The notes under the pieces were generated by a model, which was given only the letters and a program-made list of their open reading frames with translations, was not told the origin of the DNA and made no database searches. From Salegentibacter lacus (GTDB taxonomy: Bacteria; Bacteroidota; Bacteroidia; Flavobacteriales; Flavobacteriaceae), in assembly GCF_020164555.1 (NCBI RefSeq), contig NZ_JAIQZB010000011.1, positions 62,001-126,000 on the forward strand: a stretch of DNA of 64,000 nucleotides. Reading direction: 5' to 3'. The stretch's first letter is position 1. The number at the start of each line of letters is the position of its first letter. The position numbers and the translations under genes are program-made. This document shows, piece by piece, positions 35,776 to 45,400 of this stretch.

Positions 35776-37413
35776 ATGATTACTACCGACCATAAATCTA
35801 AAGTCGACAAAATATGGGAAACCTTCTGGAATGGAGGAATTTCCAATACTATAACCATTGTGGAACAACTTACCTACCTCATCTTCATCAAAAACTTGGA
35901 TGAAATTGAGACTAATAATGAATTAAAAGCTCTTCGAGGCCTTGCACATAAGAAAATCTTTAGCGAAGATCAGCAACAGTTTCGTTGGAAGAACCTAAAG
36001 GAAATGTCTGTAGATGAACGGCACCAGCTTTTTATCGATAATAAAGATGGGATCTTCCCTTTTATAAGAAACCTGGGAGCAGAGAAAAGTATGTTTGCCA
36101 CCCATATGCGGAACGCGAGTTTTGGGATTACCAAGCCACAATTGCTGGACTCAGTGATGGACCAGATGGAAACTATTGATATGAGCAACCAAGACGCCAA
36201 GGGAGATATCTATGAATATATGCTTTCCAAGATGGAAGGCGGTGGAACCTCCGGACAGTTCCGTACTCCACGGCATATTATCAAGATGATGGTAGCCTTA
36301 ATGCTACCTTCTCTGGAAGACAGCATTTGTGATCCTTCTGCCGGTACTGCCGGTTTTTTGGTTAATGCAAAGGAATATATAGACCAGAATTACAGTTTTA
36401 CTGAAATAGATGACCATCGTGAGCATATCGATAAAAAGATGTTTAATGGGATGGAATTCGATTCTACGATGCTGCGTATCGCGTCTATGAACCTTTACCT
36501 GCACGGGGTAAAAGAACCTAATATTTACGATGTGGATGCGCTTTCAAAAGACAATACGGTAGCAGACTCCTATTCTCTTATTTTAGCTAACCCACCTTTT
36601 AAAGGAAAGATAGATAAAGAAACAATTTCTCCAAGTTTAAAAAACATCACTAACACCTCTAAAACCGAGTTGCTTTTTCTGGCCTTAATGTTACGCCAAT
36701 TGAAGACCGGTGGCCGTGCTGCAGTGATTGTACCCGATGGCGTTCTTTTTGGCAGCAGTAACGCCCATAAAGGTATTCGCAAGGAAATTATAGACAATCA
36801 TAAACTGGAAGCAGTGATCTCTATGCCTAGCGGAGTTTTTAAACCCTATGCCGGAGTGAGCACTGCCATTATGATATTTACCAAAACCAATAGCGGCGGC
36901 ACCGATTATGTATGGTTCTACGATATGAAAGCTGATGGTAAATCCCTGGACGATAAACGAAACCTTCTGGTTGACGAGGAACTATTTGATGCTTTCTCGC
37001 AAACCAAAGGTGACTTTACTCCTGAAAAATTAGAACAAATGGCACAGGCGCACGATAATTTTAACCTACCGCAAATCCTGGATCACTACCGCTATTTGAA
37101 AAGTGATTACTGGGGGAAAATGCATACTAAAGAGGGAGAGTTGCTACAAGTGAAAGATACTCCTGAAAACCTGGGCTTTGACAAATTTATGGAGAACACC
37201 TGTGCCCATAATTATGCCGACCGTACCTCACAAAGCTTCCTTGTACCTCTAAAAGAAATTCAGGAAAACAACTGGGACCTTTCCATTAACCGCTACAAGG
37301 AAATTGTTTATGAAGAAGTCCAATACGATGCGCCGAAAGTTATACTTAGCAGGATACAAGATTTAGATAATGAAAGAACGAGTATAAATACAAAACTCAC
37401 TCAACTGTTATAA
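35776..37413 (+). CDS. hsdM: type I restriction-modification methylase HsdM
   Basis: A 545-residue class I N6-adenine methylase subunit: an HsdM N-terminal helical domain (SKVDKIWETFWNGGISNTIT), FRTPRHIIKMMVALM, motif I CDPSAGTAGFLVNA near 189-202 and the catalytic ANPPF near 271-275. It ends with a helical tail (NRYKEIVYEEVQYD) that contacts HsdS. It is the first gene of the interrupted hsd operon, 3 bp before hsdS. Confidence 0.96.
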   Translation: MITTDHKSKVDKIWETFWNGGISNTITIVEQLTYLIFIKNLDEIETNNELKALRGLAHKKIFSEDQQQFRWKNLKEMSVDERHQLFIDNKDGIFPFIRNLGAEKSMFATHMRNASFGITKPQLLDSVMDQMETIDMSNQDAKGDIYEYMLSKMEGGGTSGQFRTPRHIIKMMVALMLPSLEDSICDPSAGTAGFLVNAKEYIDQNYSFTEIDDHREHIDKKMFNGMEFDSTMLRIASMNLYLHGVKEPNIYDVDALSKDNTVADSYSLILANPPFKGKIDKETISPSLKNITNTSKTELLFLALMLRQLKTGGRAAVIVPDGVLFGSSNAHKGIRKEIIDNHKLEAVISMPSGVFKPYAGVSTAIMIFTKTNSGGTDYVWFYDMKADGKSLDDKRNLLVDEELFDAFSQTKGDFTPEKLEQMAQAHDNFNLPQILDHYRYLKSDYWGKMHTKEGELLQVKDTPENLGFDKFMENTCAHNYADRTSQSFLVPLKEIQENNWDLSINRYKEIVYEEVQYDAPKVILSRIQDLDNERTSINTKLTQLL

Positions 37414-37416
37414 TCT

Positions 37417-38625
37417 ATGGCATTTCTAAAAAACGTGATAAATAAACCGATAACGGGCGAATGGGGTATAGAAGGAGAAAAGGTCTCTGTGTTAAGAACT
37501 ACAAATTTCACAAATAAAGGTGTCCTCGATCTTTCCAATGTTATTAAGCGCGATATATCAGATAAAAAAATCGCGACGAAGAAATTGATGAAAGGTGATA
37601 TCATCATTGAAAAATCTGGAGGAAGCCCCACCCAACCTGTTGGCCGTGTGGTTTTCTTTGAAGAGGAAGGAGTTTTTCTATGCAATAACTTTACTTCAAT
37701 ATTAAGACCCAATAAAAATCTCATAGAACCGAAGTATTTACATTATATACTTTATGCAAGTCACAAATTTAGGGTAACTGAAATGTTTCAAAATAAAACC
37801 ACGGGAATTATTAATTTACAATTGGCTCGATATATTGATAAAATTGAAATTCCCCTGCCTTCACTAGCCACCCAAAAACGTATTGCCGAAATCTTAGACA
37901 ACGCAACCGCCCTGCGCGACAAGACCAAACTACTCCTCGAAGAATACGACCAACTCGCGCAAAGTATCTTTTTGGAAATGTTTGGGGATCCAGTGAAAAA
38001 TTCTATGGGGTGGGACATAAAGAAACTTGATGATTTAACTAACCTTATTACAGATGGAAAGCACGGCAATTGTAATGATGAAAAGGATTCTGGCTATTAT
38101 TTCATAAGCGCTAAAGATGTCAGAAATAATAACATTAATTATTCAAATACTAGAGAAATACCGAAAAAGGAATTTGAAGAAGTTGATAGGAGAACTAATT
38201 TGCAGCCCGGAGATTTGGTAATGGTAAATACCGGGTCTACAATTGGAAGATTGGCAATTGCTAGGGAAATCCCTGAAACCCGGAGAACTACTTTCCAAAA
38301 AAGTGTGGCAATTATTAAAACTAAAAAAGAAATTTTAATTCCAGAATTTCTACAATATGTTTTTGAATTGCGGCTTAAAACTTTTGCAACTAAAGGTTCC
38401 GGTTCGGCTATTAAAAATCTACTCCTTTCAGAAATGAAAAGGTTTCAGATTATAACTCCACCAATTAAACTTCAAAGCCAGTTTGCCGATAAAATTAGTT
38501 TGCTTGAAAAGCAAAAAGAACTGGCAAAACAGGAGCTTAAAGAAAGTGAAGATTTATTCCAGGCTTTATTGCAAAAGGCATTTAAGGGGGAGTTGGTGAA
38601 AGAAAAGGAATTGGAAATAAATTAA
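37417..38625 (+). CDS. hsdS: type I restriction-modification specificity subunit HsdS
   Basis: A 402-residue protein with two target recognition domains. The first half closes with the conserved helix IPLPSLATQKRIAEILDNAT near 148-165, the second with LQSQFADKISLLEKQKELAKQ near 365-390. The second domain begins with the typical KLDDLTNLITDGKHG near 206. It dictates the bipartite DNA sequence recognised by HsdM and HsdR; the sequence is not predictable here. A slightly shortened first TRD is seen (the protein starts within the domain), so either the start is unusual or TRD1 is compact. Confidence 0.95.
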   Translation: MAFLKNVINKPITGEWGIEGEKVSVLRTTNFTNKGVLDLSNVIKRDISDKKIATKKLMKGDIIIEKSGGSPTQPVGRVVFFEEEGVFLCNNFTSILRPNKNLIEPKYLHYILYASHKFRVTEMFQNKTTGIINLQLARYIDKIEIPLPSLATQKRIAEILDNATALRDKTKLLLEEYDQLAQSIFLEMFGDPVKNSMGWDIKKLDDLTNLITDGKHGNCNDEKDSGYYFISAKDVRNNNINYSNTREIPKKEFEEVDRRTNLQPGDLVMVNTGSTIGRLAIAREIPETRRTTFQKSVAIIKTKKEILIPEFLQYVFELRLKTFATKGSGSAIKNLLLSEMKRFQIITPPIKLQSQFADKISLLEKQKELAKQELKESEDLFQALLQKAFKGELVKEKELEIN

Positions 38626-38643
38626 AATAATATGAATTAAAAT

Positions 38644-38952
38644 GGGGCCGAGTGGCTGAGAAGAACGTTTAGCATGAATGTTATCACTTGAGATATACGT
38701 CAAGTGAGTACTAAATACCAATGTCAAGAGTTGGAATTAATCCACCTACATATGACAGGATGGCGAGCATTAACCTTGCCAGGTGTTTCAGTTTGAGGTT
38801 GTTCATCATTGAAGCAGTTATTTCGATAATTGTTAAGCTAATATAAGCAATTTCTATACCTGAAAAGTGTAGCGGCATTATAGCCAGAAATGGGGAAAGT
38901 GTCGAAAGAGCATGTTCAATCATAAGCCTGCTACAAGTGAAAACTCGGCCCT
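38644..38952 (+). ncRNA. template/partner ncRNA of the DRT2-type reverse transcriptase
   Basis: A 300-nt stretch with no plus-strand gene directly upstream of the reverse transcriptase. It is closed by a perfect 9-bp stem GGGCCGAGT (38645-38653)/ACTCGGCCC (38943-38951). Internal hairpins: AACGTT/AATGTT (38664-38682), CACTTGA/TCAAGTG (38685-38706), TGGCGAG/CTTGCCA (38761-38781), AATTGTT/AGCAATT (38828-38852) and GTAGCGG/CTGCTAC-type (38869-38875/38928-38934). Known DRT2 loci have a structured ncRNA at exactly this place, which the enzyme reverse transcribes by rolling circle. Confidence 0.8.
38714..38951 (-). other. stop-free antisense frame across the ncRNA (Neo-like candidate)
   Basis: Read on the minus strand in the frame ending at the TAG at 38711-38713, all 79 codons from 38951 to 38714 are free of stops. 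A 5-nt direct repeat ATACC at 38715-38719 and 38856-38860 is 141 nt apart, a multiple of three, so joining the cDNA there would keep the frame open without end, giving a 47-residue repeat with helical parts such as YISLTIIEITASMMNNLK and HLARLMLAILSYVGG. On the plus strand another frame is open for 43 codons (38715-38843, ATG at 38721), but a TAA ends it inside the same unit. The real repeat unit must be found by experiment. Confidence 0.4.
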
Positions 38953-38963
38953 TATTTATTAAT

Positions 38964-40499
38964 ATGGAGAAAAGAAAAGAACATCCCTGGATTAAATTGA
39001 AGAGGTATCCTCATATAGGTTTTCCTTTGGAGCGTTCTGATATTCCAAAACTGGAAAATTATATTACCGATGAAAATAAAATCGCAAAGCATAGTTTTCT
39101 TCCTTTTCTGCATCGCACCATTTTTCAAAGAAAATTCAGAGCTAATCCAAATGGATTGAAGAATAAAAGCAAAAAGAGAAACCGGGTAAAAGCTAAACCA
39201 AAGGCCCGCGAGATATTCTTTGCTAGTCATTTAGATGCTCAGATTTATTCTTACTACAGCTATCTGTTATCAAAAAAATACAATGATCTCCTAAAGTCTA
39301 AAAGCTTCGATAAGTCAATAGTTGCGTATAGGAAAATTAGAATTGAAGGGACAAAAAATAAACATAAATGCAATATTGATTTTGCATATGAAGCTTTTAA
39401 ATTCATCAAGGAAAATCAAAATACAGACCAAACCGTTATTGTTGCCGATATCACTAAATTCTTTGATTGCCTTGACCATAAAATTTTGAAACAAAAATGG
39501 GCAGAAGTTTGGGACGGTTCGAATACGCTTCAGAAAGACCACTACAGGGTTTACAAGTCTCTCACAAGAATGAGGTATGTAAATGAAGACTTACTTTTCA
39601 GAAATTATAAAAATGAAATTTGGGTTAGAACCGCAACAGAGAACGATCCAATCACATTTACAGAACGGAAAAAGTCAGTTAAAAATAAGCGCTTTCTAAA
39701 AGACAATAATGCCATTTCTTTCTGTGAAATTGATGAATTTTATAAAAACAGTACTCATTTAGTTTCAAAATCAACCCGAACTAAGGGTATCCCGCAGGGG
39801 ACAGCATTGAGTGCCACATTAGCTAATATTTATATGTTGGACTTTGATGGAGAGGTTCAGAATTATATCAATAGTAAAGAAGTGCAAGGTTTTTATCAAA
39901 GATATAGTGATGATTTGATAATGGTTGTTCCCTCAGATAAAAAAGGTGAAGCAATAGCACATCTACGTTCCTTAGTAGCTGATAAGGTAAATCTGGAAAT
40001 CCACCCTGATAAAACCAAAGTTTACCATTTTGCAAACGAAGATGGAAAATTTATTGGCTATGAGATAGATGAAGTAACAGAAGAGCGAAAAAATAAAAAC
40101 CTGGAATTTTTAGGATTTGAATTTGATGGACAACGAGCATTAATCAAGACGTCCGGTTACTCTAAATTTAACCGTTCGATGAAAAGAGCCTTTAAACGAT
40201 CGGTTTCCCTGGCAATAAATGCAGAGAGTACAGACGACAAAATTCATAAAAGCAAACTTTATAAAAAGTTTACCTACAAAGGAGCTAAGAGACGAATGAT
40301 TCAAAACGGAAAAACTAAAACTTACCGCTATGATTGGGGTAATTATTTAAGTTATGTGGAAAAGTCCAATAATACTTTTAAAGATTTCAACGGAAGCGAT
40401 ATTATTAAAAAGCAATCCAGAAAGAGCTGGTCAAGATTCAATGACTTGATGGGCAAAGCAATTAAAAAAGTAGAACGAAGCAAATCAGAAAATATATAA
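38964..40499 (+). CDS. drt2: DRT2-type (UG2) antiviral reverse transcriptase
   Basis: From the ATG at 38964, 511 residues; an in-frame ATG at 38937 lies inside the ncRNA stem. Order: HPWIKLKRYPHIGFPLERS, KHSFLPFLHRTIFQRKF, REIFFASHLDAQIYSYYSYL, palm motif A ADITKFFDCLDH (Asp near 162), motif B TKGIPQGTALSATLANIYM (near 273-291) and motif C YSDDLIMV (Asp-Asp near 316-317). The HSFxPFLH and ASHxDxxIYSYYxxLL stretches are those of UG2 (DRT2) and its close relative DRT9. The ncRNA lacks the poly-U feature of DRT9, so DRT2 is favoured. No maturase, integrase or intron boundaries are seen. The type I system surrounds it. Confidence 0.85.
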   Translation: MEKRKEHPWIKLKRYPHIGFPLERSDIPKLENYITDENKIAKHSFLPFLHRTIFQRKFRANPNGLKNKSKKRNRVKAKPKAREIFFASHLDAQIYSYYSYLLSKKYNDLLKSKSFDKSIVAYRKIRIEGTKNKHKCNIDFAYEAFKFIKENQNTDQTVIVADITKFFDCLDHKILKQKWAEVWDGSNTLQKDHYRVYKSLTRMRYVNEDLLFRNYKNEIWVRTATENDPITFTERKKSVKNKRFLKDNNAISFCEIDEFYKNSTHLVSKSTRTKGIPQGTALSATLANIYMLDFDGEVQNYINSKEVQGFYQRYSDDLIMVVPSDKKGEAIAHLRSLVADKVNLEIHPDKTKVYHFANEDGKFIGYEIDEVTEERKNKNLEFLGFEFDGQRALIKTSGYSKFNRSMKRAFKRSVSLAINAESTDDKIHKSKLYKKFTYKGAKRRMIQNGKTKTYRYDWGNYLSYVEKSNNTFKDFNGSDIIKKQSRKSWSRFNDLMGKAIKKVERSKSENI

Positions 40500-40535
40500 A
40501 TACTCAAAATTTTAAATTTTAACCAACTAATACTT

Positions 40536-41825
40536 ATGAATAACCACCTGAATTTATTTAAAACCTACACTAAGAAAGAAAGAGAATTTCAATTAGAAAA
40601 TGATCTTACCCGGGGACTGGCCCTGACATTACTGGAAAATGAACTTTTTTTAAACACCTTCCTGAACGAAGTTCTGGATAAACAAGGTTATAATAGTGTT
40701 TTCGATAATTTTGAAGGAAAGCAGGAAATTGAAATTGATATCCAAAAAAAGGTTTCTTCTATTAAGGAAGTAGATCATATATACGCGGTGAGCATAAGTG
40801 AACACGAAATGAATACCTCGAATTTCTTCTCTCAGACTCACGAAAGGAAATACGATCCTATCACAGATCTATTAATTACACTTGGTAATATTGCGATTAT
40901 AGTAGAGGTGAAACCCAATAATCACGATTGTACGGGGCAACTGTTTAACCAGGCACTAAATGCTTCTCAAGAAAATGAGATCACATCGGGAGAAGTGACT
41001 CCTGTAGATTTTCACTGGAAAAAGCTGATGGAAAAAGCTATCCAGGTAAACAATTTTCAGAAGGCAACCAGTAATTCCTCCCGTTTTCTAAAAGACTTTA
41101 TTCAATACGTAAGAGTTCATAATTTTCAATGGTTACCACAGGCTTCACTGTCCTCACTTGAGATTAAGGCAGCTTCAGCTCCTATTTACGATAGGCTCGC
41201 TACAGCTATAGACCAGTCAGATTTAAGACCCTTGGATAATAAACGGCTTGGTTTTGTTTGTGAAAAGGCTTGGGCAGATGAGATACTTTTTGCAGTAAAT
41301 AAGGATGAAAAAACTATAGACGTTCGAATATATCCTGGAAATACTAAAAATCAGGGATGGCATCTTTTTACAAAAAATGGAGAACCACAGTTTAAAAATG
41401 AAATTAGTCTGGGTAATCATACATATCCCTTAATTAAAGATTATCATACCAAGTTAACTAGCTTCCAGTCTTACTTTACAAGTCTTGATTTTAAAGAGGA
41501 TGTTTTAGAAAGCCCTTTATACACAAAAGAAAATTTCGTAAAATATTCCGGACGCAAAAAAAGGGATAAAGACTGGACGCAATTAGAAGATCTTTTTGAT
41601 GAGCATTTTAAAGATGATTTCGATTGGAAAAAAAATTGTCGCTGGGAGGAAAAGGTTACAGGTTCAGGTAAATCTCAATTTGATATTTCTTTTGGTTATG
41701 TTTTGATTCTTAGAATTCCATATTCCGAATTTCAGCAAAGGGATAATAATAAAAATGACCTAACAAAATTAGTTAGTTTCATGGAAGAAATAAACCGGAA
41801 AATGAGCTCTATAGTTATAAAGTAA
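40536..41825 (+). CDS. PD-(D/E)XK-like nuclease-fold protein
   Basis: A 429-residue protein. The core ITDLLITLGNIAIIVEVKPN near residues 108-127 carries the Asp, Glu and Lys (D...E-V-K) of the PD-(D/E)XK fold. The C-terminal 200 residues are not recognised; they include a tryptophan-rich part (NQGWHLFTKNGEPQFKN). It lies 37 bp after the reverse transcriptase on the same strand, inside the hsd operon, so it could be a nuclease partner of either system. The reverse transcriptase alone is sufficient in known DRT2 systems, so linkage does not prove function. Confidence 0.65.
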   Translation: MNNHLNLFKTYTKKEREFQLENDLTRGLALTLLENELFLNTFLNEVLDKQGYNSVFDNFEGKQEIEIDIQKKVSSIKEVDHIYAVSISEHEMNTSNFFSQTHERKYDPITDLLITLGNIAIIVEVKPNNHDCTGQLFNQALNASQENEITSGEVTPVDFHWKKLMEKAIQVNNFQKATSNSSRFLKDFIQYVRVHNFQWLPQASLSSLEIKAASAPIYDRLATAIDQSDLRPLDNKRLGFVCEKAWADEILFAVNKDEKTIDVRIYPGNTKNQGWHLFTKNGEPQFKNEISLGNHTYPLIKDYHTKLTSFQSYFTSLDFKEDVLESPLYTKENFVKYSGRKKRDKDWTQLEDLFDEHFKDDFDWKKNCRWEEKVTGSGKSQFDISFGYVLILRIPYSEFQQRDNNKNDLTKLVSFMEEINRKMSSIVIK

Positions 41826-41841
41826 GCAATATAGTAGATAT

Positions 41842-42426
41842 ATGTTTATTAAAAATATCATTGAAAAAATAGATGCATCCCAACGTAAAACACTGGTAAG
41901 TCTGAAAGATTTCCGAGGTCGTGGAAAAGGTAAGGGAACAGATATACTACCATCTAGAAGTCGTGGCTTATATTGGTTATGGTGTAAAACTCCTCTGGAG
42001 CAATTAAAACAAACCGATCACCACGGTGGAGCTCACGTGCCTATCAAGAAATTGCTTCACAATAGAAATGGCCTGGACCATATTTGTAAGATCAAAGAAG
42101 GTGAATATCGTGTTTTATACAATGGGATGGGAGGTTATTCCAAGTGGAAAAAAGGAAGCTACTACGGATTAAGAGGAAGGATTAATCAGGAAGTAATTAG
42201 TAATAATACCAATACAGGCACTATTAATATCTCCGGGCTTGAATTAGACCTGGAAGATTGGAAAGTAAGTTTTTTTGATTTTAATGATGCTGAGAATCAT
42301 CAACTCCTAAAAAAGCTACCTGAAGCCAAGGATTGGGATGTGGAGAAAATCTATAAGGAATATGCTAATGAATTAGAGGTGTTATGGCGAATGCATTACG
42401 GCACTCCAATCCTTTGTAGATATTAA
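41842..42426 (+). CDS. unknown protein with GIY-YIG-like features
   Basis: A 194-residue basic protein. RSRGLYWLWCKT could be the GIY element, YRVLYNGMGGYSKW the YIG element and YYGLRGRINQEVIS the conserved arginine helix of a GIY-YIG nuclease, in the right order and spacing. The match is weak by eye. It begins 17 bp after the PD-(D/E)XK-like gene, so it is probably co-transcribed with it. Confidence 0.5.
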   Translation: MFIKNIIEKIDASQRKTLVSLKDFRGRGKGKGTDILPSRSRGLYWLWCKTPLEQLKQTDHHGGAHVPIKKLLHNRNGLDHICKIKEGEYRVLYNGMGGYSKWKKGSYYGLRGRINQEVISNNTNTGTINISGLELDLEDWKVSFFDFNDAENHQLLKKLPEAKDWDVEKIYKEYANELEVLWRMHYGTPILCRY

Positions 42427-42440
42427 ATTTTATCTTTAAC
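42425..42440 (+). promoter_or_regulatory. hsdR promoter element shared with hsdM
   Basis: AAATTTTATCTTTAAC, identical to 35736-35751. It gives hsdR its own promoter 40 bp before the ATG at 42480, despite being downstream of the cargo genes. Confidence 0.55.
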
Positions 42441-42479
42441 CGATAGGAGAAGGCTTTTATGAAATAAAAATTACAATTA

Positions 42480-45400
42480 ATGGAATCTAATTTTCAGTTT
42501 ATATCCGGGAAATGGCCGGAGATCTTTAATCGTTTAGAAAAAGCAGAAGAACTTGCCATTTCCGACCCCCGAACCTCGCTTGCCTATTCCCGAATGGGAT
42601 TAGAATTGGCAGTAAACTGGATGTTTGAAAATGATCCGGCTCTGGAAATGCCCTATGACACTAGTCTTAATGGTTTGATGAAGGATTACAATTTTACCCA
42701 CCAGGTTCCATCTAAAATACTCAATGATCTTCATTTAATTCGTAAGGCGGGAAATCTTGCTCTTCATAATAAATCGGTTAGCAAACAGGACAGCCTGCAG
42801 GCTATCGAAAATTCATATTACTTTACACGCTTTCTTGCATCCTCCTATGCCCCTGATGAATGTGAAAAACCGGGAATGTTCAAATGGGAATTTGTTCCGG
42901 AAGAAGGAGCTCCAAAGCTCTCTAAGAGAGAGCTGGATGATCTTATTCAAACTTTTGAAGCCTCAGTCGATAAATGGCAAGAACAGATTAAAGAGATCGA
43001 AGAAAAGAATAAGGAACTTGAAAGGAAAAATGACCTTTACAAAAAACAAGTAGAGAATTTAAAAGCGGAATTAGAAAAAAATAAGGAAAAAGCTGAAGAA
43101 GAAGATAAGATTCATCATCCTGTAAATGAAAAGGAAACCCGGCGCTACTTTATAGATGTTTCTTTACGGGAAGCCGGTTGGGATCTTAAAGGAGCACGGG
43201 ATAAGGAATTTCAGGTAAAGTATATGCCCCAATCTACTAATAAATCAGAAACAGGTTATATAGATTACGTGCTTTGGGATGATGATGGTCTCCCTTTGGC
43301 CCTAGTGGAAGCAAAAAAAACCTTGCGCAATGCTAAGGAGGGAGAGAATCAGGCTCAGCTATATGCGGATAGCTTGGAGGAGATGTTTGGCCGCAGGCCT
43401 GTTATGTTTTACTCCAATGGTTATGAAACTTTCCTCTGGGATGACCAGTTTTATAAGGCTTCAAGAAAAGTAAACGGTTTCTACACGAAACAGGAACTTC
43501 AGACAATGATGTACCGCCGGGAAAATCGTAAGGATATCCGAGACCTGGAAATAGATACTGAAATTGTTAACCGTCCCTACCAAATGCAGGCCATAAAAAG
43601 TATTGCCGAACATTTTTCAGGGACCGATAAACAAACCGGTAGGCTAATAGGCACTAACCGCAGGGCATTATTAGTTCTTGCTACCGGAACAGGGAAAACC
43701 CGTACTTCCATTGCCTTATCGAAGGTCTTGTTTGAAGCAAACTGGGCGAAGCGTATTCTCTTTCTTGCGGATAGGATTAGCCTCGTAAAACAGGCGCAAA
43801 GAAATTTTGTAAAACATCTGCCGGAATACTCTACAGTAAACCTGTTGGAAGATAAAGAAAGTCCTAACACAAGGCTTGCCTTCTCTACCTATAAAACAAT
43901 GATGAACCTGATTGATGGGGTGAAAGATGGTGATGAGCGCTTTTATGGAGTGGGACATTTTGATCTGGTAATCATTGATGAAGCCCATAGATCTATTTAT
44001 AAAAAATACCAGTCGATTTTTGAATATTTTGACGCACTTTATCTTGGATTGACTGCAACTCCAAAGCATCATATTCATCATAATACTTATGAGGTGTTCG
44101 GCCTGCCAGACAAATCTCCTACAGATGCTTATACTTTTCAGGAAGCTGTAGATGAAGATCACCTGGTAGATTATGCTCCGGTGCCGGTTCCAACTAAATT
44201 TATGCGGTCAGGAATAAAATATAGTGAACTTTCTCCGGAAGAACAGGCAGAATTTGAAGATGAGATCCTTGATGGAGAACCAGCCACAGGCAATGAACAC
44301 ATTTCTCAAGCTGAATTGAACAAGTGGTTGTTTAATAAGCCTACTGCTATAAAGTCTCTTAGGTATATTCTTGAAAACGGAATAAAAAAGCGAGGCGGCG
44401 ATGAGATTGGGAAAACTATAATCTTTGCACGAAATCGAAAGCATGCCGAATTCCTAAAGGATATATTTCTGGAACTAGATAAAGAACAATTTGGGAACGA
44501 TTATGTAAAGGTAATTACCCATAGCGAGCCCAAGGCACAGGAGTTTCTAGAACGCTTTTGCGAAGACGAAAAAGAACGTCTTCCTCAGGTAGCCGTTTCC
44601 GTTGACATGATGGATACAGGAATCGACGCGCCACGAGTAGTAAACCTTGTATTTTATAAACCAGTTAAATCTTACACAAAATTCTGGCAGATGATAGGCC
44701 GGGGTTCCCGCTTAAGACCTGATCTTTTTGGTCCGGGACAGGATAAAGAGAGATTTCTGATCTTCGATATGTGTGGCAATTTTGAATTCTTTGATGAAAA
44801 TCCTGAGGGTATTCCACCTAGCATTCAAAAAAGTATAACCGAGGTAGTTTTTAATTTGAAAACTCAACTTGCTCAGTATTTAAAAAAATTTCCTAAAGAG
44901 AAAGAATTTACAGCTTTCCGAAAAAAACTACTCGATGAGCTTCATCATACAGTCTCCAGCCTGGATAGAGAGCGATTTGATGTAAAGATGAAAATGGAGA
45001 AAGTTCTGGAATTCGGAAGTGAGAACCGCGAACTCTGGAATCACCTTGATAATAAGGATCTCCAAATTCTGGAAAATGAAATAGCTCCTCTGATTAAGCC
45101 ACCTAGAGGAGACAACGATCTCGCCAGGTTTTACGATCGACTTCTTTATACCTTAATGATAAAACGACTGGAAACTCCGGAAACAGAAGTTTTTGTGAAT
45201 GTATTTCAAATCCAAATCGTAAAGGTGGCTACAACTTCTAAGAAATTGTTGAAGAAAACTACAATTCCGGCAGTTAAAGCTAGGGAGAAACTGGTAAAAC
45301 AACCTCTTGAAGAGAGTTTTTGGAAAATAGACGGCGTAAAACATTTGGAGAAGATAAGAGCTGGACTCCGAGACCTGGTTAAATATATTGATCCCGCAGA

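Noticed and set aside
38952-39230. Minus-strand frame over the start of the reverse transcriptase
   Set aside because: It lies opposite conserved reverse-transcriptase codons, and its hydrophobic pattern is that of an antisense shadow.
38937-40499. Reverse transcriptase as group II intron, retron or DRT9
   Set aside because: No maturase/endonuclease domain or intron boundary is seen; retron-type msr/msd pairing is absent; the ncRNA lacks the uridine-rich template expected of DRT9.
43577-44162. Long minus-strand frames inside hsdR
   Set aside because: They run antisense to the helicase motifs of a clear gene, without family resemblance.
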